This document shows, one piece after another, positions 15,542-26,465 of a DNA stretch of 64,000 nucleotides (position 1 is its first letter; each line of letters begins with the position of its first letter). Made by a program: the position numbers and the translations under genes. Source of the DNA: Lysobacter enzymogenes (GTDB lineage: Bacteria; Pseudomonadota; Gammaproteobacteria; Xanthomonadales; Xanthomonadaceae); the NCBI RefSeq assembly GCF_017355525.1, contig NZ_CP067395.1:3751001-3815000 (forward strand), in the 5' to 3' direction. Under the pieces are notes generated by a model that saw nothing but the letters and a program-made list of their open reading frames with translations, was not told where the DNA came from and ran no database searches.

Positions 15542-17956
15542 ATGAAGACCCGCCACCGCGTCGCCCCGCCCGTCCGTACCGCTTTCGTCCACGCCGGCTT
15601 GGCCTGCGCGCTGGTCGCCGCGCTGACCGCATGCGAACGCAAGGCCACGGCCGAACCCGTCGCCGCGCCGGCCGCCGTGCAACCCGCCGCGGCGCCGCGC
15701 GTCGCCCATCCCAGCGCGGTCCTGCCGCGCCCGGCCAAGTTCGTGCCGGGCCAGGGCGCGTTCGCGTTCGGCCCGCAGACCGTGGTGACGGTCGCGGCCG
15801 ACCAGCCCGGCGCGCGCCGCGTCGGCGAGTTCTTCGCCCAGCGCGTGCAGGCGCTGCGCGGCTTCGCGCCGAAGCTGCAGGACAACAGCGGCGAGACCAA
15901 GGGCGCGGTCGAGCTGGCGCTGGACCCGAAGCTGCCGATCGGCGAGGAAGCCTACGTGCTCGACATCGGCCGGGACGGCGCCAAGATCAGCGCGCGCAGC
16001 GAGGCCGGCCTGTTCTACGGCGCGGTCAGCCTGTGGCAGCTGGCCACCGCCGACGGCGGCCAGGGCGCCACGGTGATCGCCGCGCAGCGCATCGAAGACG
16101 CGCCGGCCTACCGCTGGCGCGGGCTGATGCTCGATGTCGCGCGCCATTTCCGCAGCGTCGACGAGGTCAAGGCGGTGCTCGACCAGATGGCTTCGCTGAA
16201 GCTCAACACCTTCCACTGGCACCTCACCGACGACCAGGGCTGGCGCGTGGAGATCAAGAAATACCCGCGCCTGGCCGAAGTCGGCGGCTGCCGCGTGCGC
16301 GCCGGCGCCAACGGCCGCGACGCGCGCGGCCAGCCGGTGCCGTACTGCGGTTACTACACCCAGGAACAGATCCGCGACGTGGTCGCCTACGCCGCCGCGC
16401 GCCACATCAACGTGGTGCCGGAAATCGAAATGCCCGGCCATGCCCAGGCCGCGATCGCGGCTTATCCGCAACTCGGCGTCGGCGACGTGCTCAAGCAGGC
16501 GCCGAAGGTGTCGTCGGATTGGGGCGTGCACACCTATCTGTTCAACCCCGAGGATCAGACGTTCGCGGTCCTGACCGACATCCTCGACGAAGTGGTCGCG
16601 CTGTTCCCGTCCAAGTACATCCACATCGGCGGCGACGAGGCGGCCAAGGACCAGTGGCAGGCCTCGCCGCGGGTGCAGGCCAAGATCAAGTCGCTGGGGC
16701 TGAAGGACGAAGCCGCGCTGCAGAGCTGGTTCGTCGGCCGCATCGGCCAGCACTTGGAGAAACACGGCCGCACCCTGGTCGGCTGGGACGAGATCCTGGA
16801 AGGCGGCGCGCTGCCGGCCAGCGCCACGGTGATGTCCTGGCGCGGCGACGCCGGCGCGCTGGAGGCCGCGCGCAAAGGCCATGACGTGATCCTCGCGCCC
16901 GACCGCAAGCTGTACCTGGACTACGCCCAGAGCGAACGCGACGACGAACCCAGCGGCCGCTTCCCGGTCAGCACGCTGCGCGCGTTCTACGATTTCCAGA
17001 TGACCCCGCCCGGCATGGACGCGCAGCAGGCGCAGCGGGTGATCGGCGCGCAGGGCAATCTGTGGGTCGAGCACAAGCGCACCTTCGAACTGGTGCAGCT
17101 GGCGCTGCATCCGCGCCTGGACGCGCTGGCCGAGGTGGTGTGGTCGCCGGCGCAGGGCCGCGACTGGAACGACTTCCAGCGCCGGCTGGTGCCGCAGCTG
17201 GCGCGCTACCAGGCGCTCAAGACCCCGTACAGCGACGCCGCCTACGCGGTCGACGTGCGGGCCGAGCCCGACGCCGCCGGCGCGCGGGTGACGCTGAGCA
17301 GCCAGACCGGCTTCGGCGAAATCCGCTACCGCACCGACGGCGGCGAACCCGACGCGTCCTCGCCGGTGTATACGCAGCCGGTGCAGGCGCCGCTGCCGCT
17401 GGACGTGGTCGCCACGACCTTCTTCGACGGCCACGCGCTGTCGGCGCCGGGCCGCTATCGCGCGCAGACCGCCGCCGACCTCAGCGAGCGCGGCAGCGCC
17501 CGGCTCAAGGCCTGCCGCGAGGGCTACAACCTGCGCCTGGAGGACGACGCGGCGCGCGACGGCAGCCTCGGCGACAACGGTACGCGCGCCGCGCTGACCG
17601 TGAACCTGATCGACCCGTGCTGGATCTACCCCGCCGCGAAGCTCGACGGCGTGGCCACGCTGCGCGCCACGGTCGGGCAGGTGCCGTACAACTTCCAGCT
17701 CTGGCACGACACCGACAAGATCGTGACCCGCAAGGCCGAGCCGGATGCGGCGCTGGAAGTGCGCCTGAACGACTGCAAGAGCGCGCCGATCGCGCGCCTG
17801 GCGCTGAAGCCGGCCCTGGCCAGCGACGGCCTGACCGTGCTGGAGGCGCCGCTGCCGAAGCTGTCGGGCACGCACGATCTGTGCTTCGTGTTCGCCAGCG
17901 GCCGCCACGATCCGCTGTGGGCGCTCGACCGGGTCAGCCTGCGGACCGCGCCCTGA
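15542..17956 (+). CDS. Beta-N-acetylhexosaminidase lipoprotein (GH20)
   Basis: An 804-residue family 20 glycoside hydrolase that removes terminal GlcNAc from chito-oligosaccharides by substrate-assisted catalysis. The N-terminus is a lipoprotein signal with lipobox LTAC (around residue 31). A GH20b domain is followed by the catalytic barrel: FHWHLTDDQGW, EIEMPGHAQA and HIGGDEAAK, with the catalytic pair Asp365-Glu366. A CHB_HEX_C-like segment (EIRYRTDGGEPDASSPVY) follows, and the last 150 residues form an extra beta-rich domain. The frame is open upstream, but the ATG at 15542 gives a clean signal peptide. It probably sits in the outer membrane, feeding GlcNAc to the neighbouring uptake system. 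Confidence 0.93.
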   Translation: MKTRHRVAPPVRTAFVHAGLACALVAALTACERKATAEPVAAPAAVQPAAAPRVAHPSAVLPRPAKFVPGQGAFAFGPQTVVTVAADQPGARRVGEFFAQRVQALRGFAPKLQDNSGETKGAVELALDPKLPIGEEAYVLDIGRDGAKISARSEAGLFYGAVSLWQLATADGGQGATVIAAQRIEDAPAYRWRGLMLDVARHFRSVDEVKAVLDQMASLKLNTFHWHLTDDQGWRVEIKKYPRLAEVGGCRVRAGANGRDARGQPVPYCGYYTQEQIRDVVAYAAARHINVVPEIEMPGHAQAAIAAYPQLGVGDVLKQAPKVSSDWGVHTYLFNPEDQTFAVLTDILDEVVALFPSKYIHIGGDEAAKDQWQASPRVQAKIKSLGLKDEAALQSWFVGRIGQHLEKHGRTLVGWDEILEGGALPASATVMSWRGDAGALEAARKGHDVILAPDRKLYLDYAQSERDDEPSGRFPVSTLRAFYDFQMTPPGMDAQQAQRVIGAQGNLWVEHKRTFELVQLALHPRLDALAEVVWSPAQGRDWNDFQRRLVPQLARYQALKTPYSDAAYAVDVRAEPDAAGARVTLSSQTGFGEIRYRTDGGEPDASSPVYTQPVQAPLPLDVVATTFFDGHALSAPGRYRAQTAADLSERGSARLKACREGYNLRLEDDAARDGSLGDNGTRAALTVNLIDPCWIYPAAKLDGVATLRATVGQVPYNFQLWHDTDKIVTRKAEPDAALEVRLNDCKSAPIARLALKPALASDGLTVLEAPLPKLSGTHDLCFVFASGRHDPLWALDRVSLRTAP

Positions 17957-18116
17957 GCGGTACGGCGAGGGGGCGGCCGACCGACGCCCCCCGCCGTCCC
18001 GCAGACCGGCGCCTGGGACGTGTCCGAGGTGGCGTTACTGCATTTACAGCGCATGCGGGCATGCGTTCGGCCGCATTTCGGAAACAAAAATATGTGGCGA
18101 TGTTCATGAATCCGTG

Positions 18117-18145
18117 CTTTGGGCGGTAGCATGTGCGGCCCAAAG
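18117..18145 (+). promoter_or_regulatory. Hairpin directly before a ribosome site
   Basis: CTTTGGGC (18117-18124) and GCCCAAAG (18138-18145) form an 8-base-pair stem with a 13-base loop, immediately before the GGGGG ribosome site of the gene at 18161. The region upstream (about 18080-18110) is unusually AT-rich for this chromosome and may hold the promoter. The hairpin could control access to the ribosome site. Confidence 0.4.
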
Positions 18146-18160
18146 GGGGGACTCACGTAC

Positions 18161-18799
18161 ATGCTCATCCGCAATCTGCTGTTGGCCTCGGCGCTCGCCG
18201 CGGCCCTGGCTTCCGGCGCGGCCGCTGCGCAAAGCCTGCCCAAGCCCAACGAGTTCTACTTCGACGCCGACGCGCAGACCGCCAAGCCGGTCATCGCGGT
18301 GCGCGAAACCGGCGAGGCGGCGATGGACCGCCTGGCCAAGATCCTGGAACGCAAGGCGCACGCGCCGACCGAAGCCGCCCAGCTGGCGCATCTGGCGATG
18401 GAGGCCGGGCGCAACGACCTGGGCCGCCAGCTGTACGCCCGCGCCCTGCGCGAGATCGACAGCGGCAGCAGCTTCTGGCGCTCGATCAACTGGAGCTACG
18501 GCTGGGACCTGTACCACGCCGGCGCCCCGGAAGAGGCGCTGAAGGTGTTCGCCACCCTGCACAGCGCGCGCAACATCAGCGCCGGCTGGATGCCGCCGAC
18601 CTATGCGGTGGTGTTGTGGACGCTCGGCCGCAAGGACGAAGCGCTGCAGTGGTACGCCGCCGCGGTGCGCACCGAGCCGGACCAGTGGCGCGACGCCTCG
18701 CGCTACGCCGAACTGCTGCCGGGCTGGCGCGACGCCGACCGCGCGACCCTGGCCGAAGTGCAAAAGGCCTGGGCGGCCAATCCGCCGGCCTGGCCGTAA
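18161..18799 (+). CDS. Exported TPR-like protein of unknown function
   Basis: A 212-residue protein with a signal peptide (MLIRNLLLASALAAALASGAAAAQ). The mature part is all-helical, with TPR-like pairs (AAQLAHLAMEAGRNDLGRQLYARAL, then GWDLYHAGAPEEALKVFATLH and AVVLWTLGRKDEALQWYAAAVRTEP). It probably acts as a periplasmic protein-interaction module. I chose the ATG at 18161 over upstream in-frame starts because it gives a standard signal peptide and follows a G-rich ribosome site. I do not recognise a named family. It lies downstream of the hexosaminidase but has its own AT-rich upstream region. Confidence 0.75.
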   Translation: MLIRNLLLASALAAALASGAAAAQSLPKPNEFYFDADAQTAKPVIAVRETGEAAMDRLAKILERKAHAPTEAAQLAHLAMEAGRNDLGRQLYARALREIDSGSSFWRSINWSYGWDLYHAGAPEEALKVFATLHSARNISAGWMPPTYAVVLWTLGRKDEALQWYAAAVRTEPDQWRDASRYAELLPGWRDADRATLAEVQKAWAANPPAWP

Positions 18800-19024
18800 G
18801 CGAACGAGCGCGCGGGAGGTCGGCCGCGACGGCCGCATCCGGCCGCACGCGCGCCGCCGTCCGCGCGCGCCGCGCCACCCGCGTCACCCCGCGCCCGCGA
18901 CGCCCGTCGCAGGCGCTCCAGACCGTTCGTCGCCACGCTTCCCGTTGACTCGGCTACACGGCTACATTCGGCCGTCCGCTGCCTCCGGGCGCGGCTCGTC
19001 GCTGCGCCCGCAACCGGGGATCGG

Positions 19025-20236
19025 ATGTCGAAGTCGGCACTCAGCGTCCTGGTGGTCGAAGACCACGGCTTCCAGCGCCGCATGGCGCTGCGCCTGCTGG
19101 CCGAACTCGGCGTGAGCGCCCTGCACGAAGCCGCCGACGGCGCCGCCGCGCTGCGGCTGTTGCGCGAACTGCCGCAGGCCGCGGGCGCGGATCCGGTCGA
19201 CCTGGTCCTGGTCGACCTGGACATGCCCGGCATGGACGGCATCGAATTCATCGACCGCCTCGCCCAACAGCGCCTGGCCCGCGCCGTGCTGGTGGTCAGC
19301 GCGCTCGACCCGGCGTTGCTGCATACCGTGCAGACGATGGCGCGCGCCTGCGGCCTGCGCGTGCTCGACGCGCTGGCCAAGCCGCTGACGAAAGCCAAAC
19401 TGGAAGAAGCCCTGACGTCCCTGCGCCAAACCAAGGCCGACGAAGAACCCCCAACCACGCCGCAAGTCACCCCCGCAGAAGCCCGCACCGCCCTCGAAAC
19501 CGGCCAAATCGAACCCTGGTTCCAGTTACAAGTGGAACTAAGCAACGGCCGCGCCATCGGCGTGGAAGCGCTCGCCCGCTGGCGTCACGACGACGGCCGG
19601 GTGATCCTTCCCAAACATTTCGTGCCCCTGCTGGAAGCCCAGGACCTGCTCGACGAACTGACCGAACGCATGCTCGCCCAAGCCTGCCGCCACAAACGCG
19701 GCTGGGACCGCGAAGGCCTGCGCCTGAAGCTGTCGGTCAACGTCTCCGCGTCCACCCTCGACGACGTCGGCGCCGCCGACCGCTACCAGCGGATCGTGCG
19801 CGAGGCCGGGGTGGCGCCGAGCGAAGTGGTGCTGGAGCTGACCGAAAGCTCGCTGATGGCCGACGCCGCGCGCGGCCTGGCGGTGCTGGCGCGGCTGCGG
19901 CTCAAGGGCTTCGGCCTGTCGATCGACGACTTCGGCACCGGCTGGTCGTCGCTGTCGCAACTCTCGCAGGTGCCGTTCACCGAGCTGAAGATCGATCAGG
20001 AGTTCGTCGCCGGCGCCAGCCAGCGGCCGCGCAAGCGCGCGGTGGTCGAAGCCAGCCTGGACCTGGCGCGCAAGCTCGGCCTGGACGCGGTCGCCGAAGG
20101 CGTGGAGACGGTCGAGGACTGGCAGATGCTGGCCGAGCTCGGCTGCGCGGTCGCGCAAGGCCGGCTGATCGGCGAGGCGGTGCCCGGCGCCGAGCTGCGC
20201 GCCGCGCTCGCGCGCTGGCGCCGCCCCGAGCACTGA
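19025..20236 (+). CDS. Response regulator with EAL c-di-GMP phosphodiesterase domain
   Basis: A 403-residue two-domain protein. Residues 5-130 are a receiver (VVEDH acidic pair, phospho-acceptor Asp64 in VDLDMPGMDG, Lys119 in AKP). Residues 150-400 are an EAL domain. The catalytic motifs all look intact: E181-A-L in GVEALARWRH, SVNVSAS, ELTESS, IDDFGTGWSSL, KIDQEF, AEGVET and the final QGR. It should hydrolyse cyclic di-GMP to pGpG when switched by phosphorylation. The start lies 7 bases upstream of the hybrid kinase gene's region of control: the two genes are separated by only 7 bases, so they form one signalling operon. Targets probably include motility, biofilm or predation genes. Confidence 0.93.
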   Translation: MSKSALSVLVVEDHGFQRRMALRLLAELGVSALHEAADGAAALRLLRELPQAAGADPVDLVLVDLDMPGMDGIEFIDRLAQQRLARAVLVVSALDPALLHTVQTMARACGLRVLDALAKPLTKAKLEEALTSLRQTKADEEPPTTPQVTPAEARTALETGQIEPWFQLQVELSNGRAIGVEALARWRHDDGRVILPKHFVPLLEAQDLLDELTERMLAQACRHKRGWDREGLRLKLSVNVSASTLDDVGAADRYQRIVREAGVAPSEVVLELTESSLMADAARGLAVLARLRLKGFGLSIDDFGTGWSSLSQLSQVPFTELKIDQEFVAGASQRPRKRAVVEASLDLARKLGLDAVAEGVETVEDWQMLAELGCAVAQGRLIGEAVPGAELRAALARWRRPEH

Positions 20237-20243
20237 CCCGACG

Positions 20244-23123
20244 ATGTTCGCCTGGCTCGACCGCTACAGCGTCCGCCGCCAGCTCTGGGGCCTGTTCGCG
20301 CTGTTCCTGGCCGCCGGCTCCAGCGTGCTGCTGATCGACGAGATCGAGCAGCACCGCGCGCGCGCCGCGCTGCAATCGCTGCAGGACGATTCGCTGCGCG
20401 GGCTGCGCCTGATCAAGACCATTTCCGACGCCTACGGCCTGGACGTGGTCGACACCACCTTCCGGGTGCGCAACGCCCTGGTCGGCTGGGACGAAGGCGT
20501 GGACCGGGTCGACCGCGCCCGCGCCCGCATCGACGCGGCCTGGCGCGAGCTCGACGCGCTGCCGCACACGCCGCGCGAGCAGCAGCAGCTCGGCGCCGCC
20601 GCGCTGGCCCGGCGCACCGCCGACGCCGCCGCGCAGGAGCTGCGCACGATCCTGCAACGGCGCGACCTGCGCGCGCTCGGCCGGTTCGCCGACACCCGTC
20701 TGTACCCGGCGATCGATCCGCTGACCCAGCGCATGCAGAGCCTGTCCGACCTGGAACTGATCCAGGCCGACGCGGTAGTGCGCGCCGACATCGCCCGCAG
20801 CGAACGGGTCAGCCTGCTGCGCATCGCGGTGTCGCTGCTGGCGCTGGCGCTGGCCGCGCTGGTCGGCCGGCGGGTGCTGCGCAACGCCTCGCGCGGGGTC
20901 GACCAGCTGACCTGGCTGGCGCGGCGCATGCGCGACCACGACTACACCGCCGACCCCGGCGACCTGCCGCTGGGCGAGCTCGGCGCGGTCATGCAGACCT
21001 TCCTGGACATGCGCCGCGACGTGCTCGGCTTCGAAACCGAACTGACCGGCCAGCTGATCCGCAACGAGCGCACCCGCGCCGAACTGGAGCGGCGCGAGCG
21101 CTTCCAGGCCTCGCTGCTGGATTCGGCCCAGACCGCGGTCATGGCGGTCGACGCGCACGGCCGCTTCACCCTGATCAATCCGTTCGCCGAACGCCTGCTC
21201 GGCGTGCGCGAAGCCGACGCGGTCGGCCGCGAACCGCTGCATGCGGTGTTCGAAACCCGCGCCCTGCAGGCGCTGGCGACCGAACTGGGCACGCGCCTGG
21301 GCCGGCCGGTGGCGGCCGACTGGACCGCGCTGCGCGAACTCGCGCGCGGCCAGGCCGCGCCGCGCGAAACCCGCCTGCGCCACCGCAACGGCACCTGGGT
21401 GCCGGCGCTGGTCGCGGTGTCGGCCACCGGCGGCGGCGACGACGAGGCGCCGGGGCTGCTGGTGATCGCCGCCGACCTCAGCGCGCTGAAGCGGCTGGAG
21501 CGCGAACTGCGCGCCAGCGAAGCGCGCGCGCAGGACGCGAGCCGGGCCAAGTCCTCGTTCCTGGCGGCGATGAGCCACGAGATCCGCACGCCGATGATCG
21601 GCGTGACCGGGATGATCGAAGTGCTCGCGCATTCGCGCCTGGACGGCGAGCAGCGGCAGGCGCTGGAGGTGATCCAGCAGTCCTCGCAGGCGCTGTTGCA
21701 GATCATCGGCGACATTCTCGACTTCTCGAAGATCGAAGCCGGCCGGCTGGAGCTGGCGCCGGAACCGGTGGATCTGGCCGCGCTGGTGCGCGCCACCGCC
21801 GCCGGCTTCCTCGGCGCGGCCGGCGCGCGCGCGGTGGCGCTGAGCTGCGAGATCGACCCGCGGCTGGCCCCGGCGTATCGCGCCGATGCGCTGCGGCTGC
21901 GGCAGATCCTCGGCAACTTCCTGTCGAACGCGGTCAAGTTCACCGAGCGCGGCACGATCGAGGCGGCGCTGGAATTCGAAGGCGCGCAGCCGCCCGCCGC
22001 CGGCGACGACGCGCCGCGCGACCGCCTGTGCCTGCGCGTGAGCGACACCGGCATCGGCATCGACGCCGAACAGCAACGCCTGCTGTTCCAACCGTTCCAG
22101 CAAGCCGACGCCGACACCGCGCGCCGCTACGGCGGCACCGGCCTGGGGCTGGCGATCTGCCGGCGGCTGGCCGAACTGATGGGCGGCGAGATCTCCATGC
22201 ACAGCGAGCCCGGCGTAGGCACGACCCTGCGCCTGCGCGTGAGCCTGCCGCGCGCGTCGGCGCCGGAAACCGCCGACGCGGCCGGCGACGCCGCCGCGCT
22301 GCCCGCCGCCGCGCCGCCGGACCCCGAACGCGCCGCGCGCGAAGGCCGGCTGGTGCTGCTGGTCGACGACCATCCGACCAACCGGCTGGTGATCGCGCGG
22401 CAACTGGCCCTGGCCGGCTATGCCTGCGAAACCGCCGACGGCGGCGAGGCCGGCCTGCAGCGCTGGCGCAGCGGCCGCTACGGCCTGGTCCTGACCGACC
22501 TGCGCATGCCGGGCCTCGACGGTTACGCATTGGCACGGGCGATCCGCGCCGAACAGACGCAGGCCGGGATCGGCGACGCCGACCCGCGGCGCACGCCGAT
22601 CCTCGCGCTGACCGCATCGGCCTTGAAGGACGAGGCCGACGCCTGTTTCGCCGCGGGCATGGACGATTGCCTGGTCAAACCGGTGGCCGCGGCGAAACTG
22701 GCCGCGGCGCTGCGGCGCTGGCTGCCGGCGGCGACCGATGCAGACGCACGCAGCGCGCACGAACCCGAATCGGCGCTCGCGCCCGGAGGCGACCTCGGCC
22801 GCGTGCTCGACCTCGAAGTCCTGCATTCCCTGCTGGCCGACAGCGGCGGCGGCGATGCCGAAGCGGTGCTGGGCGAATTTCTCGTAGCCGCCGACGAAGA
22901 CCTCGGCGGCCTGCGCCACGCCCGCGACGCGCAAGACGCCGCCGCGCTGTCGCGCCACGCCCACCGCCTCAAGGGCGCGGCGCAACTGATCGGCGCACAG
23001 GAACTCGGCGACGCCGCGCAAGCGCTCGAACACGCCGCCCGCGCGCAGGACTGGCCGCTGGCGAAACCGTTGCTCGGCGACGTCGAAACCGCGCTGCGCC
23101 GTTTGCGTCGCTTGCGCGGTTAG
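20244..23123 (+). CDS. Hybrid sensor histidine kinase (PAS-HisKA-HATPase-REC-Hpt)
   Basis: A 959-residue membrane kinase. The order is TM1 (about 12-30), a periplasmic helical sensor (to about 185), TM2 (about 188-210), HAMP-like linker, PAS (about 285-390), HisKA with the phospho-His in FLAAMSHEIRTP (about 445), HATPase (N box LGNFLSNAVKF, G boxes DTGIGID and GGTGLGLAI), a receiver with Asp in LTDLRMPGLDG (about 751), and a C-terminal Hpt with HRLKGAAQ (about 905). This is a complete four-step phosphorelay in one chain. The obvious output is the REC-EAL protein encoded 7 bases upstream. The signal sensed is unknown. A terminator follows. Confidence 0.93.
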   Translation: MFAWLDRYSVRRQLWGLFALFLAAGSSVLLIDEIEQHRARAALQSLQDDSLRGLRLIKTISDAYGLDVVDTTFRVRNALVGWDEGVDRVDRARARIDAAWRELDALPHTPREQQQLGAAALARRTADAAAQELRTILQRRDLRALGRFADTRLYPAIDPLTQRMQSLSDLELIQADAVVRADIARSERVSLLRIAVSLLALALAALVGRRVLRNASRGVDQLTWLARRMRDHDYTADPGDLPLGELGAVMQTFLDMRRDVLGFETELTGQLIRNERTRAELERRERFQASLLDSAQTAVMAVDAHGRFTLINPFAERLLGVREADAVGREPLHAVFETRALQALATELGTRLGRPVAADWTALRELARGQAAPRETRLRHRNGTWVPALVAVSATGGGDDEAPGLLVIAADLSALKRLERELRASEARAQDASRAKSSFLAAMSHEIRTPMIGVTGMIEVLAHSRLDGEQRQALEVIQQSSQALLQIIGDILDFSKIEAGRLELAPEPVDLAALVRATAAGFLGAAGARAVALSCEIDPRLAPAYRADALRLRQILGNFLSNAVKFTERGTIEAALEFEGAQPPAAGDDAPRDRLCLRVSDTGIGIDAEQQRLLFQPFQQADADTARRYGGTGLGLAICRRLAELMGGEISMHSEPGVGTTLRLRVSLPRASAPETADAAGDAAALPAAAPPDPERAAREGRLVLLVDDHPTNRLVIARQLALAGYACETADGGEAGLQRWRSGRYGLVLTDLRMPGLDGYALARAIRAEQTQAGIGDADPRRTPILALTASALKDEADACFAAGMDDCLVKPVAAAKLAAALRRWLPAATDADARSAHEPESALAPGGDLGRVLDLEVLHSLLADSGGGDAEAVLGEFLVAADEDLGGLRHARDAQDAAALSRHAHRLKGAAQLIGAQELGDAAQALEHAARAQDWPLAKPLLGDVETALRRLRRLRG

Positions 23124-23178
23124 GCGCGATCGCGAATCACTCGTCGCCGCAAACCTCGGAATTCCAGAGCGCCAAAAG

Positions 23179-23218
23179 AAAACGGGTTCCGACGCTCGCC
23201 GGAACCCGTTTTGATTTT
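23179..23218 (+). terminator. Terminator after the hybrid kinase gene
   Basis: AAAACGGGTTCC (23179-23190) pairs perfectly with GGAACCCGTTTT (23201-23212) over a 10-base loop, followed by GATTTT. It is 56 bases after the kinase stop and ends the signalling operon. Confidence 0.85.
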
Positions 23219-23378
23219 GTCGTTGCCCTTGCCTTTCGCTCCCCCCGCCGCCCCGAACTCGCCACAGGCAATGAGAGACCCGAAGGGCGCGCGCATGGAT
23301 GCGCGCGTGCGGGACCGGGCCAGGATAGCCCTTGTCCCGCATCCCTGCGCAAGCTACGAACGATAGTGGCTCTTGATT

Positions 23379-23440
23379 CGAAAACAGGGAAAGCGCCTTT
23401 CTTTGGTTACTTTCTTTGGCAAGACAAAGAAAGTGACCCG
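23379..23440. repeat. Intergenic CTTTCTTTG hairpin element
   Basis: The segment runs GAAAGCGCCTTTCTTTGGTT and then carries a perfect 10-base inverted repeat, ACTTTCTTTG (23409-23418) and CAAAGAAAGT (23425-23434), followed by GACCCGGCCGC. It looks like a repeat I associate with Lysobacter and related genomes, where near-identical hairpins lie in many intergenic regions. The function is unknown. It lies in the 576-base gap between the kinase and the gamma-glutamyltransferase gene, which holds no convincing protein gene. Confidence 0.5.
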
Positions 23441-23522
23441 GCCGCTTGCGGACGGAAGCTTTGGATTGTGGCTTGTCTTCACCCGCAATGAAGACAACGA
23501 CGAAACCAACCGCGGAACGCCC

Positions 23523-23623
23523 GCTGTAGGAGCGACGCAAGTCGCGACCGCGAAACCGCAGCCCTTGCGCAGGTTTCGTCGTAGTTGAGTTTTCGCGGTC
23601 GCGACTTGCGTCGCTCCTACAGC
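23523..23623. repeat. Perfect inverted pair of GTAG-type REP elements
   Basis: A 33-base unit beginning GCTGTAGGAGCGACGC (23523-23555) is repeated in perfect inverted orientation at 23591-23623, separated by 35 bases. Each unit is itself a short hairpin (GCGACGCAAGTCGC) headed by GTAG. This matches the REP/SMAG class of palindromes dispersed in Xanthomonadaceae, usually linked to RAYT transposases. Related pairs are at 38867-38947 and 59415-59502. Confidence 0.8.
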
Positions 23624-23699
23624 CGGATACGAAACGTTCCGGTGTTCCTGGAACTGCGACCGCGACACCCCTCCAACGACGAAGCCCTCGCCGCGCGAC

Positions 23700-25442
<1,743 letters not shown>

Positions 25443-25694
25443 GGTCGAGCTCCCCAGGACAGCCTTCGACGATAGCGCAGGCGCGCGCCGAACTGAGTAG
25501 GCCGAAAGTCGAGCCCGGGCGGCTGAATGCGTGCTTCGGCGCCGGCCAAGCCGCGCCATGCGGCGGCGCAGCGCGAATTCGCCCGAACCGGCAAGGGCCG
25601 TCGCGGCGCGCGCGGATCCGGCACCGGTACCGGTCCGTCGCGCCGGCGGCGGGTTAGCATCGGCCCTTCCCACCGCAATCCGGCGGAGGCGCTC

Positions 25695-26465
25695 ATGCAC
25701 ACCGACCGCAAGGCCCGCGCCGCGCGCGGGCTGGCCTACGCCGCGGCGTTGGGCGCGTGCCTGTGCGCCGCTGCCGCGTTCGCCCAACCCGGAGCCAGGG
25801 CCATGCGCGCCAGCCAGGCGTTTTCCTCACCGGCCGCGGCCGAACTGGCGCAGGCCGCCGGCGACGGCGACGCCGCACGGGTGCGCGCGCTGGTCGCCGC
25901 CGGCGCCGATCCCAACGCGCGCGGCGAGCGCGGCGTCAGCGTGCTGCAATGGGCGTTGTACCAGCGCAGCGTCGACGGTCTGCGCGCATTGCTCGCGGCC
26001 GGCGCCGACCCGGCCCAGGGCGCCGACGACGGCGCCACCGTGCTGCAACTGGCGGCGATGGCCGACGACCCGCGCTATCTGCGCGCCTTGCTCGAGGCCC
26101 AGGTCGATCCGAACCTGAGCAACACCGTCACCGGCGCCAGCGCGCTGGCCGCGGCGCTGCTGGCCGAGCGCGCCGACAACTTCGCCGCGCTGCTCGCAGC
26201 CGGCGCCGATCCGAACCGCGCCGACCGCACCGGCAACACGCCGCTGCACGTCGCGGCGAAGATCAACGAATTCGGCCACGCGCTGACCCTGCTGCGCGCC
26301 GGCGCCGATGCGAACGCGCGCAACGCGCAGGGCGCGAGCTTCCAGCGCTACATGTTCATGAGCCCGGACCGGTTGCTCAACGCGCGCACGCGCGGCGAGC
26401 GCGATGCGGTCGAGGCGTGGCTGCGCGAGCGCGGGGTGGCGCTGGAGGATACGGCGGCGAAGTAA
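25695..26465 (+). CDS. Exported ankyrin-repeat protein
   Basis: A 256-residue protein with a signal peptide (GLAYAAALGACLCAAAAFAQ) and about five ankyrin repeats between residues 50 and 225, each carrying the signature LLAAGADPN or a variant and the TPLHVAA turn (NTPLHVAAKINEFGHALTLLRAGADANARN). The structure is a periplasmic binding scaffold. Such proteins often pair with catalases or act as immunity partners, but no partner is evident here. The start is fixed by a GGCGGAGG ribosome site 7 bases before the ATG. The gene is divergent from ggt. Confidence 0.88.
   Translation: MHTDRKARAARGLAYAAALGACLCAAAAFAQPGARAMRASQAFSSPAAAELAQAAGDGDAARVRALVAAGADPNARGERGVSVLQWALYQRSVDGLRALLAAGADPAQGADDGATVLQLAAMADDPRYLRALLEAQVDPNLSNTVTGASALAAALLAERADNFAALLAAGADPNRADRTGNTPLHVAAKINEFGHALTLLRAGADANARNAQGASFQRYMFMSPDRLLNARTRGERDAVEAWLRERGVALEDTAAK

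Noticed and set aside
12715..15900. Very long open frame on the minus strand opposite the TonB receptor gene
   Set aside because: It is antisense to an excellent receptor frame, and its translation is a Val/Arg/Ala-rich composition with no domains. Such frames are common in GC-rich DNA.
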